64,000 bases of DNA. It comes from Acinetobacter wuhouensis (GTDB lineage: Bacteria > Pseudomonadota > Gammaproteobacteria > Pseudomonadales > Moraxellaceae). Positions 40,398 through 50,077 of this stretch are shown piece after piece. Position 1 is the stretch's first letter; every line of letters starts with the position of its first letter. The notes under the pieces were generated by a model. That model did not search any database, had not been told where the DNA came from, and worked only from the letters and a program-made list of their open reading frames with translations. The stretch spans positions 2,294,001-2,358,000 of the forward strand of contig NZ_CP031716.1 in assembly GCF_001696605.3 (NCBI RefSeq). The letters are read 5' to 3'. Position numbers and translations under genes: made by a program.

Positions 40398-40976
40398 TTA
40401 TTTTGCCACAGAAGCTTCAGTTGTAATGTTTACAGTGATTTTATCACCCACGTTTGGAACATAAGCACCTACACCAAATGCAGAACGATCAAATGAAGTC
40501 GTTGCATTGAAACCTACTGTTTCTGCTTTAGTCATTGGGTGCGCACCTGTTTTATTTAAAACAGCATCTAAAACAACAGGTTTAGTCACATCTTTCACAG
40601 TTAAATTACCTGTGATTTTGTATTTGTTTTTACCTAAAGCTTGAACTTTAGTACTTTTAAAAGTGATGTTTGGATATTTTTCAGCATCAAAAAAATCAGC
40701 TGTTTTTAAGTGCTCATCCAAAGCTTTAACGTTTGTATTTAAGCTTGATAATGGAATCGTTACATTCACAGAAGAATCTGCAGGTTTAGCTGTATCTACA
40801 GAAATCGTTCCCTGAATGTCACTAAAGTTTGCAGACGGTGTAGAAAAACCAAAGTGATTCCAAGTAAATACAGTTGCAGTATGCGTAGGATCAATTTTGT
40901 AGTCTACTGGTTTAGCGACAGTAAAAGTTGCTACAGAAGCGATCGCTAAGCCTAGTGTTAATGATTTAAAGTTCAT
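40398..40976 (-). CDS. yceI: YceI family periplasmic lipid-binding protein
   Basis: This 192-aa protein has a signal peptide (MNFKSLTLGLAIASVATFTVA, cleavage before KPVDYKIDP). The mature domain is a lipocalin-like barrel: YKIDPTHTATVFTWNHFGFS, then NITFKSTKV and KITGNLTVKDVTKPV, diagnostic of YceI. The family binds isoprenoid or polyprenoid chains in the periplasm. It is probably monocistronic, ending at the bidirectional terminator. Its 5' region is shared divergently with the OsmC-like gene. Confidence 0.92.
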   Translation of the reverse strand: MNFKSLTLGLAIASVATFTVAKPVDYKIDPTHTATVFTWNHFGFSTPSANFSDIQGTISVDTAKPADSSVNVTIPLSSLNTNVKALDEHLKTADFFDAEKYPNITFKSTKVQALGKNKYKITGNLTVKDVTKPVVLDAVLNKTGAHPMTKAETVGFNATTSFDRSAFGVGAYVPNVGDKITVNITTEASVAK

Positions 40977-41249
40977 GTTCTTAATCTCTCTTTAGAATGA
41001 TTGCTATTCTATACGCTTCACATTTTAATTCACTGTTATTGCTAATACGTTATGTTGCATATATGCAACGATTCTACACCCTGAATCACCTCAGGTTTTA
41101 AACCTATGTTTTCACATAAAATACTGACAATATGAATAAACAAGAAGTAGGATTAAATTAAAGTCAGAAAATAGATCAAGAAATTACACTAGAGTTTTCA
41201 TCTAATTTTCGTTATCTATAGTATTAAATATTCTATTTGGTAAATTTGA

Positions 41250-41660
41250 ATGGTTCATTCCGCACAAGCGCTCAGCATCCAAACACCTTATCGTGTCACA
41301 CTTAGCAATCCTCAAGGTCATACGTGGTATGCCGATGAACCTTTGGATAAAGGTGGTAAAGATACCGCACCAAATCCGATGCAAATTTTACTCTCAGCTT
41401 TAGGCGCATGTACTACGGTGACTTTAGAAATGTATGCCAACCACAAGGGCATTCAACTCGACCATGTGCAAGTTGATTTGGCTTTGAACCCTGAGGGTGA
41501 TCCCGAAGCTGGTCATAACAATATCGTGAGAAAAATCACATTAAAAGGTCAATTCACTGAAGATCAACACAAACGCCTATTAAAAGTCGCTGAAAGTTGC
41601 CCTGTTCACAAATTATTAACCTCAAATATTCAAATCCAGTCTGAATTAATTGTTGAATAA
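41250..41660 (+). CDS. OsmC/Ohr family peroxiredoxin-like protein
   Basis: This 136-aa OsmC-fold protein has the two conserved cysteines of the family, Cys54 in LLSALGACTTVTLEMY and Cys117 in AESCPVHKLL. They form the thiol-peroxidase centre that reduces organic hydroperoxides. It aligns better with the YhfA/OsmC-like group than with Ohr. It is divergent from yceI. No clear ribosome site precedes the ATG, so the start could be slightly different. Confidence 0.88.
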   Translation: MVHSAQALSIQTPYRVTLSNPQGHTWYADEPLDKGGKDTAPNPMQILLSALGACTTVTLEMYANHKGIQLDHVQVDLALNPEGDPEAGHNNIVRKITLKGQFTEDQHKRLLKVAESCPVHKLLTSNIQIQSELIVE

Positions 41661-41815
41661 TTGAAAACTTAAGCCAATTATCAACATATTATTCAGCACT
41701 GAATAATTGAGTTTACATTCGGTTTAAACTGACAATATCAAGACGTTTAATTCAATTGCCAGTTTAAATCGGAACCATCACATTTGAACGATAATACCCG
41801 CATTTTAGGCGATAT

Positions 41816-41929
41816 TTACATAAAATAGTTTGTTAAAAAATAACCCGCTACAACACCAATAAATGAATACAACACCATGATAAAGAAGACAAAACTAGTT
41901 TTATTTTTCTTTCTTAAAAACTTCATCAT
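41816..41929 (-). CDS. Small single-pass membrane protein (37 aa)
   Basis: This short frame reads MMKFLRKKNKTSFVFFIMVL then YSFIGVVAGYFLTNYFM and a TAA stop. It has six basic residues in the first ten, then about 25 hydrophobic residues, a classic small inner-membrane protein with a positive-inside N-terminus. The ribosome site is weak (GAGA about 9 bases before the ATG pair). It is alone in a 528-bp gap between the OsmC-like gene and the mechanosensitive channel gene. Function unknown. Confidence 0.5.
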   Translation of the reverse strand: MMKFLRKKNKTSFVFFIMVLYSFIGVVAGYFLTNYFM

Positions 41930-42188
41930 ATTGAAGGTCTCACATTTCAAAAATAAAAAGATATTTTAGTATAACTGCCCAGCAATGCGTAGGTGCACTT
42001 CTTCACAAAGAAACTATAACAGATGTGGAAATTCACGGCATATCTGTTATATACATTTTAGCTGTAAGCAATCTTAAGTAAGTTCATTATTTCTGTGCAA
42101 ACAATGTAGCGCAAACGTTATCAATCAAGATATTGTCATTAATTATCAATAGAATAACCACATTTGACAATATAAGAGGTTTTTACTT
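41930..42188. promoter_or_regulatory. Upstream region of channel gene with 9-bp inverted repeat
   Basis: An inverted repeat, ATAACAGAT (42016-42024) and ATCTGTTAT (42042-42050), may be an operator or hairpin. The AAGAGGT at about 42172-42178 is the ribosome site for the TTG start at 42189. No further gene was seen. Confidence 0.4.
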
Positions 42189-43460
42189 TTGGAAAAGTTT
42201 GCTTTTATCCAAAACATTCAAGATTGGTCTGATCAATATCCTTGGTTAGAAATGCTCACTTCACTGGGGATCCTGATTGGTTTCGCTTTATTGGCAAACT
42301 TTGTTGCTAAACAAGTTGTTGTGCGTGGCATCCGAAAGCTGATTGAAAAATTAAAATTCGCCAATAGCGACATTTTATCTCAGCATAGTGTCATTCGCCG
42401 CATTGCCAATATTGTTCCCGCCATTGTAATCATTAATGGTATTGTCACTGTTCCACATTTATCAGAAAAAATGATTTCAGTGGTACAAATGCTTGGTCAA
42501 GCCTTTATTTTTGTGACAATTGCGTTGGCAATCAGTGAATTTCTCAGTATTTTCAATTTAGTCTACCAAAAAAATCCTAAGTCTCGTAATAAGCCAATCA
42601 AAGGATATTTACAGTTAGTCAAACTGATCATTTATATCGTTTGTGGCTTATTGATTTTAGGCACATTCCTGAAAAAAGATGTATTCAGTTTACTTGCAGG
42701 CTTTGGTGCAATGGCTGCGGTATTGATGTTGGTATTTCAAAATACCATTTTATCACTTGTAGCTTCAGTTCAAATCTCATCTTATGACATGGTACGCATT
42801 GGTGATTGGATCGAAATGCCTTCTTTAAATGCTGATGGCGATGTGATCGATATGTCACTTCATACCATAACCGTACAAAATTTTGATAAGACTTTTACCA
42901 CCATTCCCACCAATAAATTGGTCACGGATACATTTAAAAATTGGCGTGGGATGAAACAAGTTGGTGCGAGACGTATCAAGCGTTCTATTTTTATTGATCA
43001 AAATAGTGTGCATTTTTTAAGTGCACAGGAGCAAAATAAATTTAAAGCATTTTTATTGCTGGATTCCTATCTGAATGAAAAACAAAACGAGCTGAAAGCG
43101 TTTAATCAGCAATTTTTAAATGATGCAATGCTTAACCAACGTCGTTTAACCAATATTGGAACCTTTCGTGCTTATGTAACAGCCTATTTGAAGCAACATT
43201 CAGGCATTTCACAAACGCAAACTGTGATGGTACGTCAAATGCAACCGACCAGTGAAGGTTTACCTTTGGAAATTTATGCATTTGCTAACACCACGATTTG
43301 GGGTGATTATGAGATGATTCAATCTGATATTTTTGATCATCTGATGGCGATCTTACCTGAGTTTGGTTTAAAAATTTATCAAGCACCTTCTGGCTCTGAT
43401 TTGCAAGCGATGTTTCAGCAAAATCATGTTGTGAATCACGATCAGCATTTTTCGTCTTAA
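42189..43460 (+). CDS. MscS-family mechanosensitive channel, YbdG-like
   Basis: This 423-aa inner-membrane channel has transmembrane helices at about 20-40, 75-90, 96-112 and 140-160. The pore helix region, LLAGFGAMAAVLMLVFQNTILSL, is followed by a cytoplasmic beta domain (VRIGDWIEMPSLNADGDVIDM, then HTITVQNFDKTFTTIPTNKL and FKNWRGM). That segment is the hallmark of the YbdG/MscM subgroup. It protects cells from mild hypo-osmotic shock. The start is TTG with AGAGG about 9 bases upstream; the next ATG (codon 19) would remove part of the N-terminal segment before the first membrane helix. Confidence 0.87.
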   Translation: MEKFAFIQNIQDWSDQYPWLEMLTSLGILIGFALLANFVAKQVVVRGIRKLIEKLKFANSDILSQHSVIRRIANIVPAIVIINGIVTVPHLSEKMISVVQMLGQAFIFVTIALAISEFLSIFNLVYQKNPKSRNKPIKGYLQLVKLIIYIVCGLLILGTFLKKDVFSLLAGFGAMAAVLMLVFQNTILSLVASVQISSYDMVRIGDWIEMPSLNADGDVIDMSLHTITVQNFDKTFTTIPTNKLVTDTFKNWRGMKQVGARRIKRSIFIDQNSVHFLSAQEQNKFKAFLLLDSYLNEKQNELKAFNQQFLNDAMLNQRRLTNIGTFRAYVTAYLKQHSGISQTQTVMVRQMQPTSEGLPLEIYAFANTTIWGDYEMIQSDIFDHLMAILPEFGLKIYQAPSGSDLQAMFQQNHVVNHDQHFSS

Positions 43461-43500
43461 TAAATAACCTGTGTTCGAAGTGGATTTTCACCAACTTTCG

Positions 43501-43697
43501 ATACGCGGAATCGTCCTTCGCAATTGTTTGAGGCAGGACTAAACCTACAGGTTAATGTTTTTGCGATAATTTTGATATGTTTCGGTATGTGTCGAGTTCT
43601 GCGAAGGACAATGGTTTTGGTTACTTTTGCCGAAACAAAAGTAACTCCAACCGAAGGTTAATCCCCGATATATGAACAAAAACAATGAGACTCCGTC
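43501..43697 (-). repeat. Structured intergenic repeat, copy C
   Basis: In minus-strand reading it shares the frame of copy A: GACGGAGTCTCAT at one end, CCAAAACCATTGTC in the middle, AGTCCTGCCTCAAACAATTG and CCGCGTATCG at the other end. The hairpin at 43620-43645 has arms GTTACTTTTG and CAAAAGTAAC, changed at three pairs relative to copy A with pairing kept. The long helix is GTCCTTCGCA / TGCGAAGGAC (43513-43522 with 43600-43609), again with a compensating change. The small hairpin is AACC-TTC-GGTT instead of AGCC-TGC-GGCT. It lies between the channel gene and a small minus-strand gene. Confidence 0.85.
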
Positions 43698-43823
43698 ACA
43701 ATGAACTTTATATAAATTATTAAAATAACTTATCAAACTCACATTAAATATCCACTGCACTTAGTTTGGGTGCAATGAGGGTTTCGTTATTCTGATTTTA
43801 AATTTTTTATTACACATAAAACT

Positions 43824-43844
43824 AAAGCCCCTTTCGGGGCTTTT
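43824..43844 (-). terminator. Terminator with GAAA tetraloop
   Basis: AAGCCCC / GGGGCTT stem with a GAAA loop on the minus strand, followed by TAGTTTT. It ends the small gene at 43850. Confidence 0.8.
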
Positions 43845-43849
43845 CAATC

Positions 43850-44065
43850 TTATAGCTTCTCAACCAAGATTCGGTCAATTTGCTTTAAACCAGTTTGCTT
43901 TTCATGGTTCTTACGACGAATTTTAATCAACTTGTCTTCTTGAAAATCCTGAAGTAACAACTCTACAGCAACCATTGATTCAAGTGGTAAATCTTGTCCA
44001 ATCCACTTTTGCTCACCTGCATCCATTAAAGTGATTTCGTCACTAATTTGCTCATAAAGGCTCAT
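43850..44065 (-). CDS. Small acidic/basic hypothetical protein (71 aa)
   Basis: This is a cytoplasmic protein of unknown function. It has an acidic N-terminal half (MSLYEQISDEITLMDAGEQK) and a hydrophobic central helix (SMVAVELLLQDF). The Lys/Arg-rich C-terminus includes KIRRKNHEKQTGLKQIDR. The family is not recognised. The start was set at ATG 44065, where GAGGA precedes at 4 bases, rather than at the in-frame ATG 13 codons upstream. It is monocistronic with its own terminator. Confidence 0.65.
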   Translation of the reverse strand: MSLYEQISDEITLMDAGEQKWIGQDLPLESMVAVELLLQDFQEDKLIKIRRKNHEKQTGLKQIDRILVEKL

Positions 44066-44235
44066 ATTTTCCTCACTTATGGAATTTAATCCATCATATC
44101 TCATGAAAACGAAATGACGCAGGACACTATATACCTTTTAATAAAAACTGCCAGCTCTTTCCTCTCTATTTCAGCATCATCATATAAGCTTTTAAATTAA
44201 AACAATTTTATAAATCTTAAATCACCTATTTTAAT

Positions 44236-44760
44236 TCATGAGCAAGTCACTGGAGTCAACAATAAATCAGCATTCCGATTTACAAAATGGTATGGGGCAC
44301 CATAAGCATCTGCGTTGAATTGGATTTTTTTTGCACTTAATATGGCTTGTTTAAATTTTTCCAATTCTACAGCACTTTGCAAAAATGGATTTCCATAACT
44401 CTGACCATCCAAAGCAATATCAAGATCATTCTGCTCTGCATTTAAACGATCAAGCCCACGATGATCCTCTATCACAAATTTACTTTTTTCATCTGGTTCT
44501 ATGCAATTCAGGCTCAAATTTAAAATCGCCCTTTTATCATTCATATTGATCAACATTTTATCGCTGGCTTTCTGATATTTTCCAGGATATTCAAGCTCTA
44601 CATAAGTCCAATGCCCTATAGCGACCTTTGATAAAATGGTTTGCTCAAATTTTCCTTTATCATCCCACTGAACTTTGATTGTTTTTTCAAAAGCTTGCAC
44701 TTGGGTCAATGCATTCAATCCAATCAAAGTACCGATCATAAATGACTTTAAACGAATCAT
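44236..44760 (-). CDS. Exported hypothetical protein (174 aa)
   Basis: The signal peptide (MIRLKSFMIGTLIGLNALTQVQA) is cleaved before FEKTIKVQW, so the mature protein of about 150 residues is periplasmic. The sequence alternates short beta-like stretches (WTYVELEYPG, RAILNLSLNC) and ends with a Cys (TPVTCS). Two cysteines in the mature part could form a disulfide. The family is not recognised. It is upstream of the tkt terminator and transcribed alone. Confidence 0.7.
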   Translation of the reverse strand: MIRLKSFMIGTLIGLNALTQVQAFEKTIKVQWDDKGKFEQTILSKVAIGHWTYVELEYPGKYQKASDKMLINMNDKRAILNLSLNCIEPDEKSKFVIEDHRGLDRLNAEQNDLDIALDGQSYGNPFLQSAVELEKFKQAILSAKKIQFNADAYGAPYHFVNRNADLLLTPVTCS

Positions 44761-44880
44761 AAGATTGTCCTTTTTATTTTTGTTCCCATAAAATATAAAC
44801 TGCGCTGTAGCAAAGCATGGTAACCATTTGTATTTCTTTTCAAGCCAAAGTCAAATAACGATACTTTTAAACTTTTTTGC

Positions 44881-44912
44881 AAAAAAACGCTCCAATTTTG
44901 GAGCGTTTTTTA
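44881..44912. terminator. Terminator downstream of tkt
   Basis: AAAAAACGCTCCAA / TTGGAGCGTTTTTT stem with a very small loop and T-runs on both strands. It ends the tkt transcript. Confidence 0.9.
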
Positions 44913-44935
44913 AACAGAAAATTTAATGATTTAAA

Positions 44936-46924
44936 TTAAGCTGTTAATTCTTTTACTGCTGCAACAACAGCTTCAGTGGTAATACCGAAGTGTTGATACA
45001 AATCTTTCGCAGGTGCAGATTCGCCATAAGTCGTCATACCTATCACACGACCATCAAGACCTACAAATTTCCACCAATAATCTACATGTGCAGCTTCAAC
45101 CGCAACACGCGCACGAATGTTTGACGGAAGAACAGCTTCACGATAAGCAGCATCTTGTTTCACAAATTCTTCAGCACATGGCATAGACACAACACGTACA
45201 CCTTCAAGTTGCGCATACGCTTCCATTGCTAAGCCCACTTCTGAACCTGTTGCGATAATGATCGCTTTCAACTCGCCTTTTTCTTTAGCCAATACATAAC
45301 CACCTTTCGCAACGTCCGCAATTTGTGCTTCTGTACGTGTTTGGAATGCTAAGTTTTGACGAGAGAAAATTAACGCTGTAGGACCTTCTTTACGTTCTAA
45401 AGCAGATTTCCAAGAAATAGACGCTTCTACAGTGTCACATGGACGCCAAGTATTTAAATTTGGAGTACCACGTAAAGATGCAATTTGCTCAACAGGTTGG
45501 TGCGTAGGACCATCTTCGCCCAGACCAATTGAGTCATGCGTATACACATGAATCACACGTTGTTTCATCAATGCAGACATACGTACTGCATTACGCGCAT
45601 ATTCCATAAACATCAGGAATGTAGCAACATAAGGAATGAAGCCACCGTGTAAAGCGACACCATTGGCAATCGCAGTCATACCGAATTCACGTACACCATA
45701 ATGTACATAATTACCCGCAGCATCAGACTCAACGCCTTTTGCGCCTTTCCAAAGTGTCAGGTTTGAACCCGCTAAATCAGCAGAACCACCTAAAATTTCA
45801 GGCAATAACGGCGCAAATGCTTGGATTGCATTTTGGCTTGCTTTACGTGTTGCGATGGTTTCGCCTTTTGCATTCACTTCCGCAATATAAGCATCTGCTT
45901 TTGCAGCGAAATCAGCAGGTAAATCACCTTCTAAACGGCGTTTAAGTTCAGCCGCTTCAGTTGGATATTTTGCAGCATAGGCAGCAAAAGTTTCATTCCA
46001 AGCTGCTTCAGAAGCAGTACCCTTAGCTTTGGCATCCCAAGATGTATAAACATCTTCAGGAATTACAAACGCTTCTTCTGTCCAGCCTAAAGCTTCACGG
46101 GTTAATGCAATTTCATCATTACCCAGTGGTGCACCATGGCAATCTTCTTTACCTTGTTTATTTGGTGAACCTAAACCGATCACAGTTTTACACATGATCA
46201 ATGTTGGTTTAGTAGTTTCAGCTTTTGCTTCAACTGTTGCAGCACGAATTGCATCAGCATCATGACCATCAACTTTAAGCACTTGCCAACCATACGCTAA
46301 GAAACGCTGTTCTGTATCGTCAGAGAACCAACCTTCTACTTCACCATCAATTGAAATGCCGTTGTCATCATAATAAGCAACAAGTTTACCTAGACCCAAA
46401 GTCCCTGCCAATGAACATGCTTCATGAGAAACACCTTCCATTAAGCAACCATCACCTAAGAAACAGTAAGTGAAATGATCAACAACTTTGATGTCTTCTT
46501 TGTTGAATTGAGCAGCTAAAGTTTTTTCAGCAAGTGCAAAACCAACTGCATTGGCAATACCCTGACCCAACGGACCAGTCGTAGTTTCGATCCCAGGTGC
46601 ATAGCCCAATTCTGGATGACCTGGCGTTTTAGAATGTAATTGACGGAAAGATTTTAAATCTTCGATTGAAAGATCATAACCAGTCAAATGTAATAATGCA
46701 TATTGAAGCATTGAGCCATGACCATTTGAAAGTACAAAACGGTCACGGTTCGCCCATTGTGGATTTGTTGGGTTGTGGTTTAAAAACTCACGCCATACCA
46801 CATCAGCGATATCTGCCATCCCCATTGGTGCGCCTGGATGTCCAGAATTTGCTTTTTGCACAGCATCCATTGCGAGTACACGAATTGCATTGGCAATACG
46901 ACGTTCATTCAGCGGGGTTGTCAT
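44936..46924 (-). CDS. tkt: Transketolase
   Basis: This is the thiamine-diphosphate enzyme of the non-oxidative pentose phosphate pathway, moving two-carbon ketol groups between sugar phosphates. The 662-aa length is standard. The N-terminus has [15 protein letters not shown] with the catalytic-type His29. The ThDP-binding motif begins with [10 protein letters not shown] and continues [11 protein letters not shown]. The pyrimidine domain has [35 protein letters not shown] and the C-terminal ATGSEVGLA. It has its own terminator and is probably monocistronic. Confidence 0.96.
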   Translation of the reverse strand: MTTPLNERRIANAIRVLAMDAVQKANSGHPGAPMGMADIADVVWREFLNHNPTNPQWANRDRFVLSNGHGSMLQYALLHLTGYDLSIEDLKSFRQLHSKTPGHPELGYAPGIETTTGPLGQGIANAVGFALAEKTLAAQFNKEDIKVVDHFTYCFLGDGCLMEGVSHEACSLAGTLGLGKLVAYYDDNGISIDGEVEGWFSDDTEQRFLAYGWQVLKVDGHDADAIRAATVEAKAETTKPTLIMCKTVIGLGSPNKQGKEDCHGAPLGNDEIALTREALGWTEEAFVIPEDVYTSWDAKAKGTASEAAWNETFAAYAAKYPTEAAELKRRLEGDLPADFAAKADAYIAEVNAKGETIATRKASQNAIQAFAPLLPEILGGSADLAGSNLTLWKGAKGVESDAAGNYVHYGVREFGMTAIANGVALHGGFIPYVATFLMFMEYARNAVRMSALMKQRVIHVYTHDSIGLGEDGPTHQPVEQIASLRGTPNLNTWRPCDTVEASISWKSALERKEGPTALIFSRQNLAFQTRTEAQIADVAKGGYVLAKEKGELKAIIIATGSEVGLAMEAYAQLEGVRVVSMPCAEEFVKQDAAYREAVLPSNIRARVAVEAAHVDYWWKFVGLDGRVIGMTTYGESAPAKDLYQHFGITTEAVVAAVKELTA

Positions 46925-47096
46925 AAATCTCAGTCCAATAATGGGTTAATAAATGTAGAAGATGAATACAAATTCAATAACGATCTATTGTCTTAAAAAA
47001 ATATGTAAGCGTAAAGACTAATAATCTATATTTAACGTGCTTACACACAAGAGAACAAAAAATAGGCAAAATTTAGCAAAAAATCTAATTTCTTAG

Positions 47097-48254
47097 TCAA
47101 CCTAAAATATCTTTTGAGAAACGAATTTGATTTCGACCCTCCGCCTTTGCTTGATACAAAGCGATATCAGCACTATTTAAAGCATCTTTTACATTGATAC
47201 CTTGATAAAGGAATGCAATTCCCATACTCGCAGTTACATTAAAGGTCGAATCATATGTTAAAGGATGCTCAATTTCAGCTAAGGCAGTGATACAACGTTC
47301 TGCAATCGTTCTAGCTTTCTTTTCATCTGTATCATTCAATATAATCAGAAACTCTTCACCACCATAGCGTCCCAAAATATCAGTGCTACGAATATTCGCT
47401 TTCAGTACTTCTGCTGCAGAAATAAGAACTTGATCACCAATCAAATGCCCATAACGATCATTTACTTGCTTAAAATGATCCAAATCTAGCATCAAAATCG
47501 CATGCTTTTTCCCACGATCTAAGTGTTGTAAAATTTCAGTGAGCTTTCTTCGATTATAAACATCCGTTAATGCATCAAATTGTACCAAATGTGCAATATA
47601 ACTCTCTCGTTCACGCCATTGTTTTAAGATCAACAGTAATAGTAAAATACAAATGATTATTATTGGGAAAGTAAAATACGCAATTGAACCCATCCAAAAG
47701 CCATTTAAATATTCTGGCGTTCCAATGGTTTCAAAATTAAATAATGGCGCATTTACTAAATTCCCTTTTATGGTTTGATCACTGATCACACCAATGGTTA
47801 TTGCTAAACTTGTAATAACAGAGAGCATCACCCGTACGTTAAATAGAATAAATCCTACAAACAAATAACAGACAGCATTAGTCATAGTATTCGGACTAAA
47901 TACACCCGCCATATAAGCGTCAAAAATCAGTGTGAGTCCAAAAACATTGACAGAAAGATAAGGTAAAATAACCTCACCTTTCCTTGATTTGGAGATTAGT
48001 AATAATCCAACAATAAAAAGTACTGCAACAAATATCTCAAAAAATTCGATATATAGCTGTAATCTAACTTCTGATAAATGAACAAAAATCTGCACTTCAG
48101 GTGTCAGAAAAATATATGCTTTCCAAATAATCCAAAGAACTTTAATTTGAATAAAAAGTATAAAAACCAAAATACATTTCTGAATAGGATTCCAATTCAG
48201 AATCTTAAAATCATTTCCCATACGACTAGACAAAAAATGAACCAAAGATTGCAT
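47097..48254 (-). CDS. Membrane-bound diguanylate cyclase (GGDEF)
   Basis: This 385-aa protein has about six transmembrane segments (27-47, 70-88, 100-120, 124-142, 145-158, 190-211). It then has a GGDEF domain with the active-site motif RYGGEEF (GGEEF at 298-302). The inhibitory I-site RxxD (RSTD, 289-292) lies at the standard distance, so the enzyme should make c-di-GMP and be product-inhibited. MLDLDHFKQVNDRYGH (255-270) is the metal and nucleotide site. No EAL domain is present. It is divergent from metK. Confidence 0.92.
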   Translation of the reverse strand: MQSLVHFLSSRMGNDFKILNWNPIQKCILVFILFIQIKVLWIIWKAYIFLTPEVQIFVHLSEVRLQLYIEFFEIFVAVLFIVGLLLISKSRKGEVILPYLSVNVFGLTLIFDAYMAGVFSPNTMTNAVCYLFVGFILFNVRVMLSVITSLAITIGVISDQTIKGNLVNAPLFNFETIGTPEYLNGFWMGSIAYFTFPIIIICILLLLLILKQWRERESYIAHLVQFDALTDVYNRRKLTEILQHLDRGKKHAILMLDLDHFKQVNDRYGHLIGDQVLISAAEVLKANIRSTDILGRYGGEEFLIILNDTDEKKARTIAERCITALAEIEHPLTYDSTFNVTASMGIAFLYQGINVKDALNSADIALYQAKAEGRNQIRFSKDILG

Positions 48255-48726
48255 ACAAAAAAAATCGCCTAAATCAGGATGCTTGTTATTTATTCAGTAT
48301 AATACATCTGCAATCTTTCACGAATTAAATATCTAAAATTTATAGTTTTTTAAATAGCATAAAAATAACAAGGTTTCACACAAAGTAATAAAAATGAGTC
48401 AAATTACTCATTTTAAAAATAAAACAGCACCTATTTTAAAAATTAAATTCATTTCTAAAACCCAGCACTAAAAAAATATATCACTTAATTCTAGGATAAT
48501 TTTTTAGGACTTTTTATCCATGATAAATATAAACTCATTTCAAAATCGAAATCGCATCTCTATTTAAAGAATTAAAGAGCTCTTAATAAGAAAAATTGAT
48601 ATGTTTATTCGTTTTAAAACCATCTAATTGAAATAATTTCATGCATTTTGGCTAAGATGTGCTAGTGCTTAGACTGAAGTCGATGTAACATAACGCGTCT
48701 TTATAAATTACTGCGATAGGACTTTC
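48255..48726. other. Intergenic region upstream of metK
   Basis: This 472-bp AT-rich gap has no credible gene. A hairpin with arms AAAATGAGT (48391-48399) and ACTCATTTT (48406-48414) is visible. The metK promoter should lie in the last 100 bp. I looked for SAM-sensing riboswitch cores and did not see one. The GGDEF gene promoter is presumably at the other end. Confidence 0.4.
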
Positions 48727-49893
48727 ATGCGCGAGTATGCTGTTTTTACTTCGGAATCTGTGAGCGAAGGTCATCCTGACAAAATGGCTGACCAAATCAG
48801 TGACGCTATCTTGGATGCAATCTTAAAAGAAGACCCATATGCAAGGGTTGCATGCGAAACATTAGTAAAAACTGGTGCTGTCGTACTTGCGGGTGAAATC
48901 ACAACAACTGCAAACGTAGATTTTGAAGCAATCGTACGTCATACAGTGAATGGTATTGGCTATCATCACACAGACTTAGGCTTTGATGGTTCTACGTGTG
49001 CTGTGATCAACATGATTGGTAAACAATCACCAGAAATTGCACAAGGTGTAGACCGCCAAAAACCTGAAGATCAAGGTGCGGGTGACCAAGGTTTAATGTT
49101 TGGTTATGCAAGCCGTGAAACTGATGTTTTAATGCCTGCGCCTATTTCATATGCACATCGTTTGATGGAAAAGCAAGCTGAATTGCGTCGTAATGGCACA
49201 CTTCCGTGGTTACGTCCAGATGCGAAAAGCCAAGTCACTTTCGCTTATGAAAATGGCAAACCAGTTCGTTTAGATGCTGTTGTACTTTCAACTCAGCACG
49301 ATCCTGAAATTTCACAAGCGAATTTAAAAGAAGCTGTGATTGAAGAAATCGTGAAGAAAATCATTCCAGCTGAAATGTTCCATGCAGAAACCAAATTCCA
49401 CATTAACCCAACAGGTTTATTTGTGATCGGTGGTCCTGTAGGTGACTGTGGTTTAACAGGTCGTAAGATCATCGTAGATACATACGGCGGTATGGCACGT
49501 CACGGTGGTGGTGCTTTCTCTGGTAAAGATCCATCAAAAGTTGACCGTTCTGCGGCTTATGCAGGTCGTTATGTTGCAAAAAATATTGTTGCAGCTGGTC
49601 TTGCAGATAAATGTGAAATCCAAGTGTCTTATGCCATTGGTGTTGCTGAACCAACATCTATTTCAATCAATACTTTCAATACAGGTAAAGTATCTGATGA
49701 GTTAATCGTTCAATTGGTTCGTGAACATTTTGACTTACGTCCATACGGTATTACTCGTATGTTGAACTTAATCCAACCAATGTATAAGCAAACAGCTGCT
49801 TATGGCCACTTTGGTCGTGAAGGTTCTGATACAGCCTTTACTTGGGAAAAAACAGACAAAGTTGAAGCATTAAAAGCTTCTGCAGGTCTGTAA
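48727..49893 (+). CDS. metK: S-adenosylmethionine synthase
   Basis: This enzyme makes S-adenosylmethionine from methionine and ATP in the cytoplasm. The 388-aa protein is complete. [20 protein letters not shown] (9-28) holds the ATP-site His and Asp, and [11 protein letters not shown] (near 118) supplies the methionine loop. The P-loop-like [20 protein letters not shown] lies near 259-278. It is divergent from the diguanylate cyclase and ends at a strong terminator, so it is monocistronic. Confidence 0.97.
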   Translation: MREYAVFTSESVSEGHPDKMADQISDAILDAILKEDPYARVACETLVKTGAVVLAGEITTTANVDFEAIVRHTVNGIGYHHTDLGFDGSTCAVINMIGKQSPEIAQGVDRQKPEDQGAGDQGLMFGYASRETDVLMPAPISYAHRLMEKQAELRRNGTLPWLRPDAKSQVTFAYENGKPVRLDAVVLSTQHDPEISQANLKEAVIEEIVKKIIPAEMFHAETKFHINPTGLFVIGGPVGDCGLTGRKIIVDTYGGMARHGGGAFSGKDPSKVDRSAAYAGRYVAKNIVAAGLADKCEIQVSYAIGVAEPTSISINTFNTGKVSDELIVQLVREHFDLRPYGITRMLNLIQPMYKQTAAYGHFGREGSDTAFTWEKTDKVEALKASAGL

Positions 49894-49937
49894 TTCATAC
49901 AAAATCCATCATTCTTATCCTAATTTGAAGTGATGAC

Positions 49938-49970
49938 AAAAAAGCCCAATCTATTTATTGGGCTTTTTTA
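49938..49970. terminator. Terminator after metK
   Basis: AAAAAAGCCCAAT / ATTGGGCTTTTTT stem with a 6-nt loop. A- and T-runs allow function in both directions, though gpx ends about 110 bp away. Confidence 0.92.
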
Positions 49971-50077
49971 ATTGTAAATTCATTACAATCTATAAAATAG
50001 TTCAAATCTATAAGTGCATCGGGATGATCACAAGTTCAATTTAAAAAAGTAAATTATTTCAAATAGCTTCGCTTTCA

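Noticed and set aside
43545..43760. 71-codon minus-strand frame in repeat copy C
   Set aside because: It partly matches the frame of copy A (FGKS-QNHC-SQNS), but copy B has a stop at that point. The changes fit base pairing better than coding.
48255..48726. SAM riboswitch upstream of metK
   Set aside because: No recognisable SAM-I, II or III core or terminator switch is visible.
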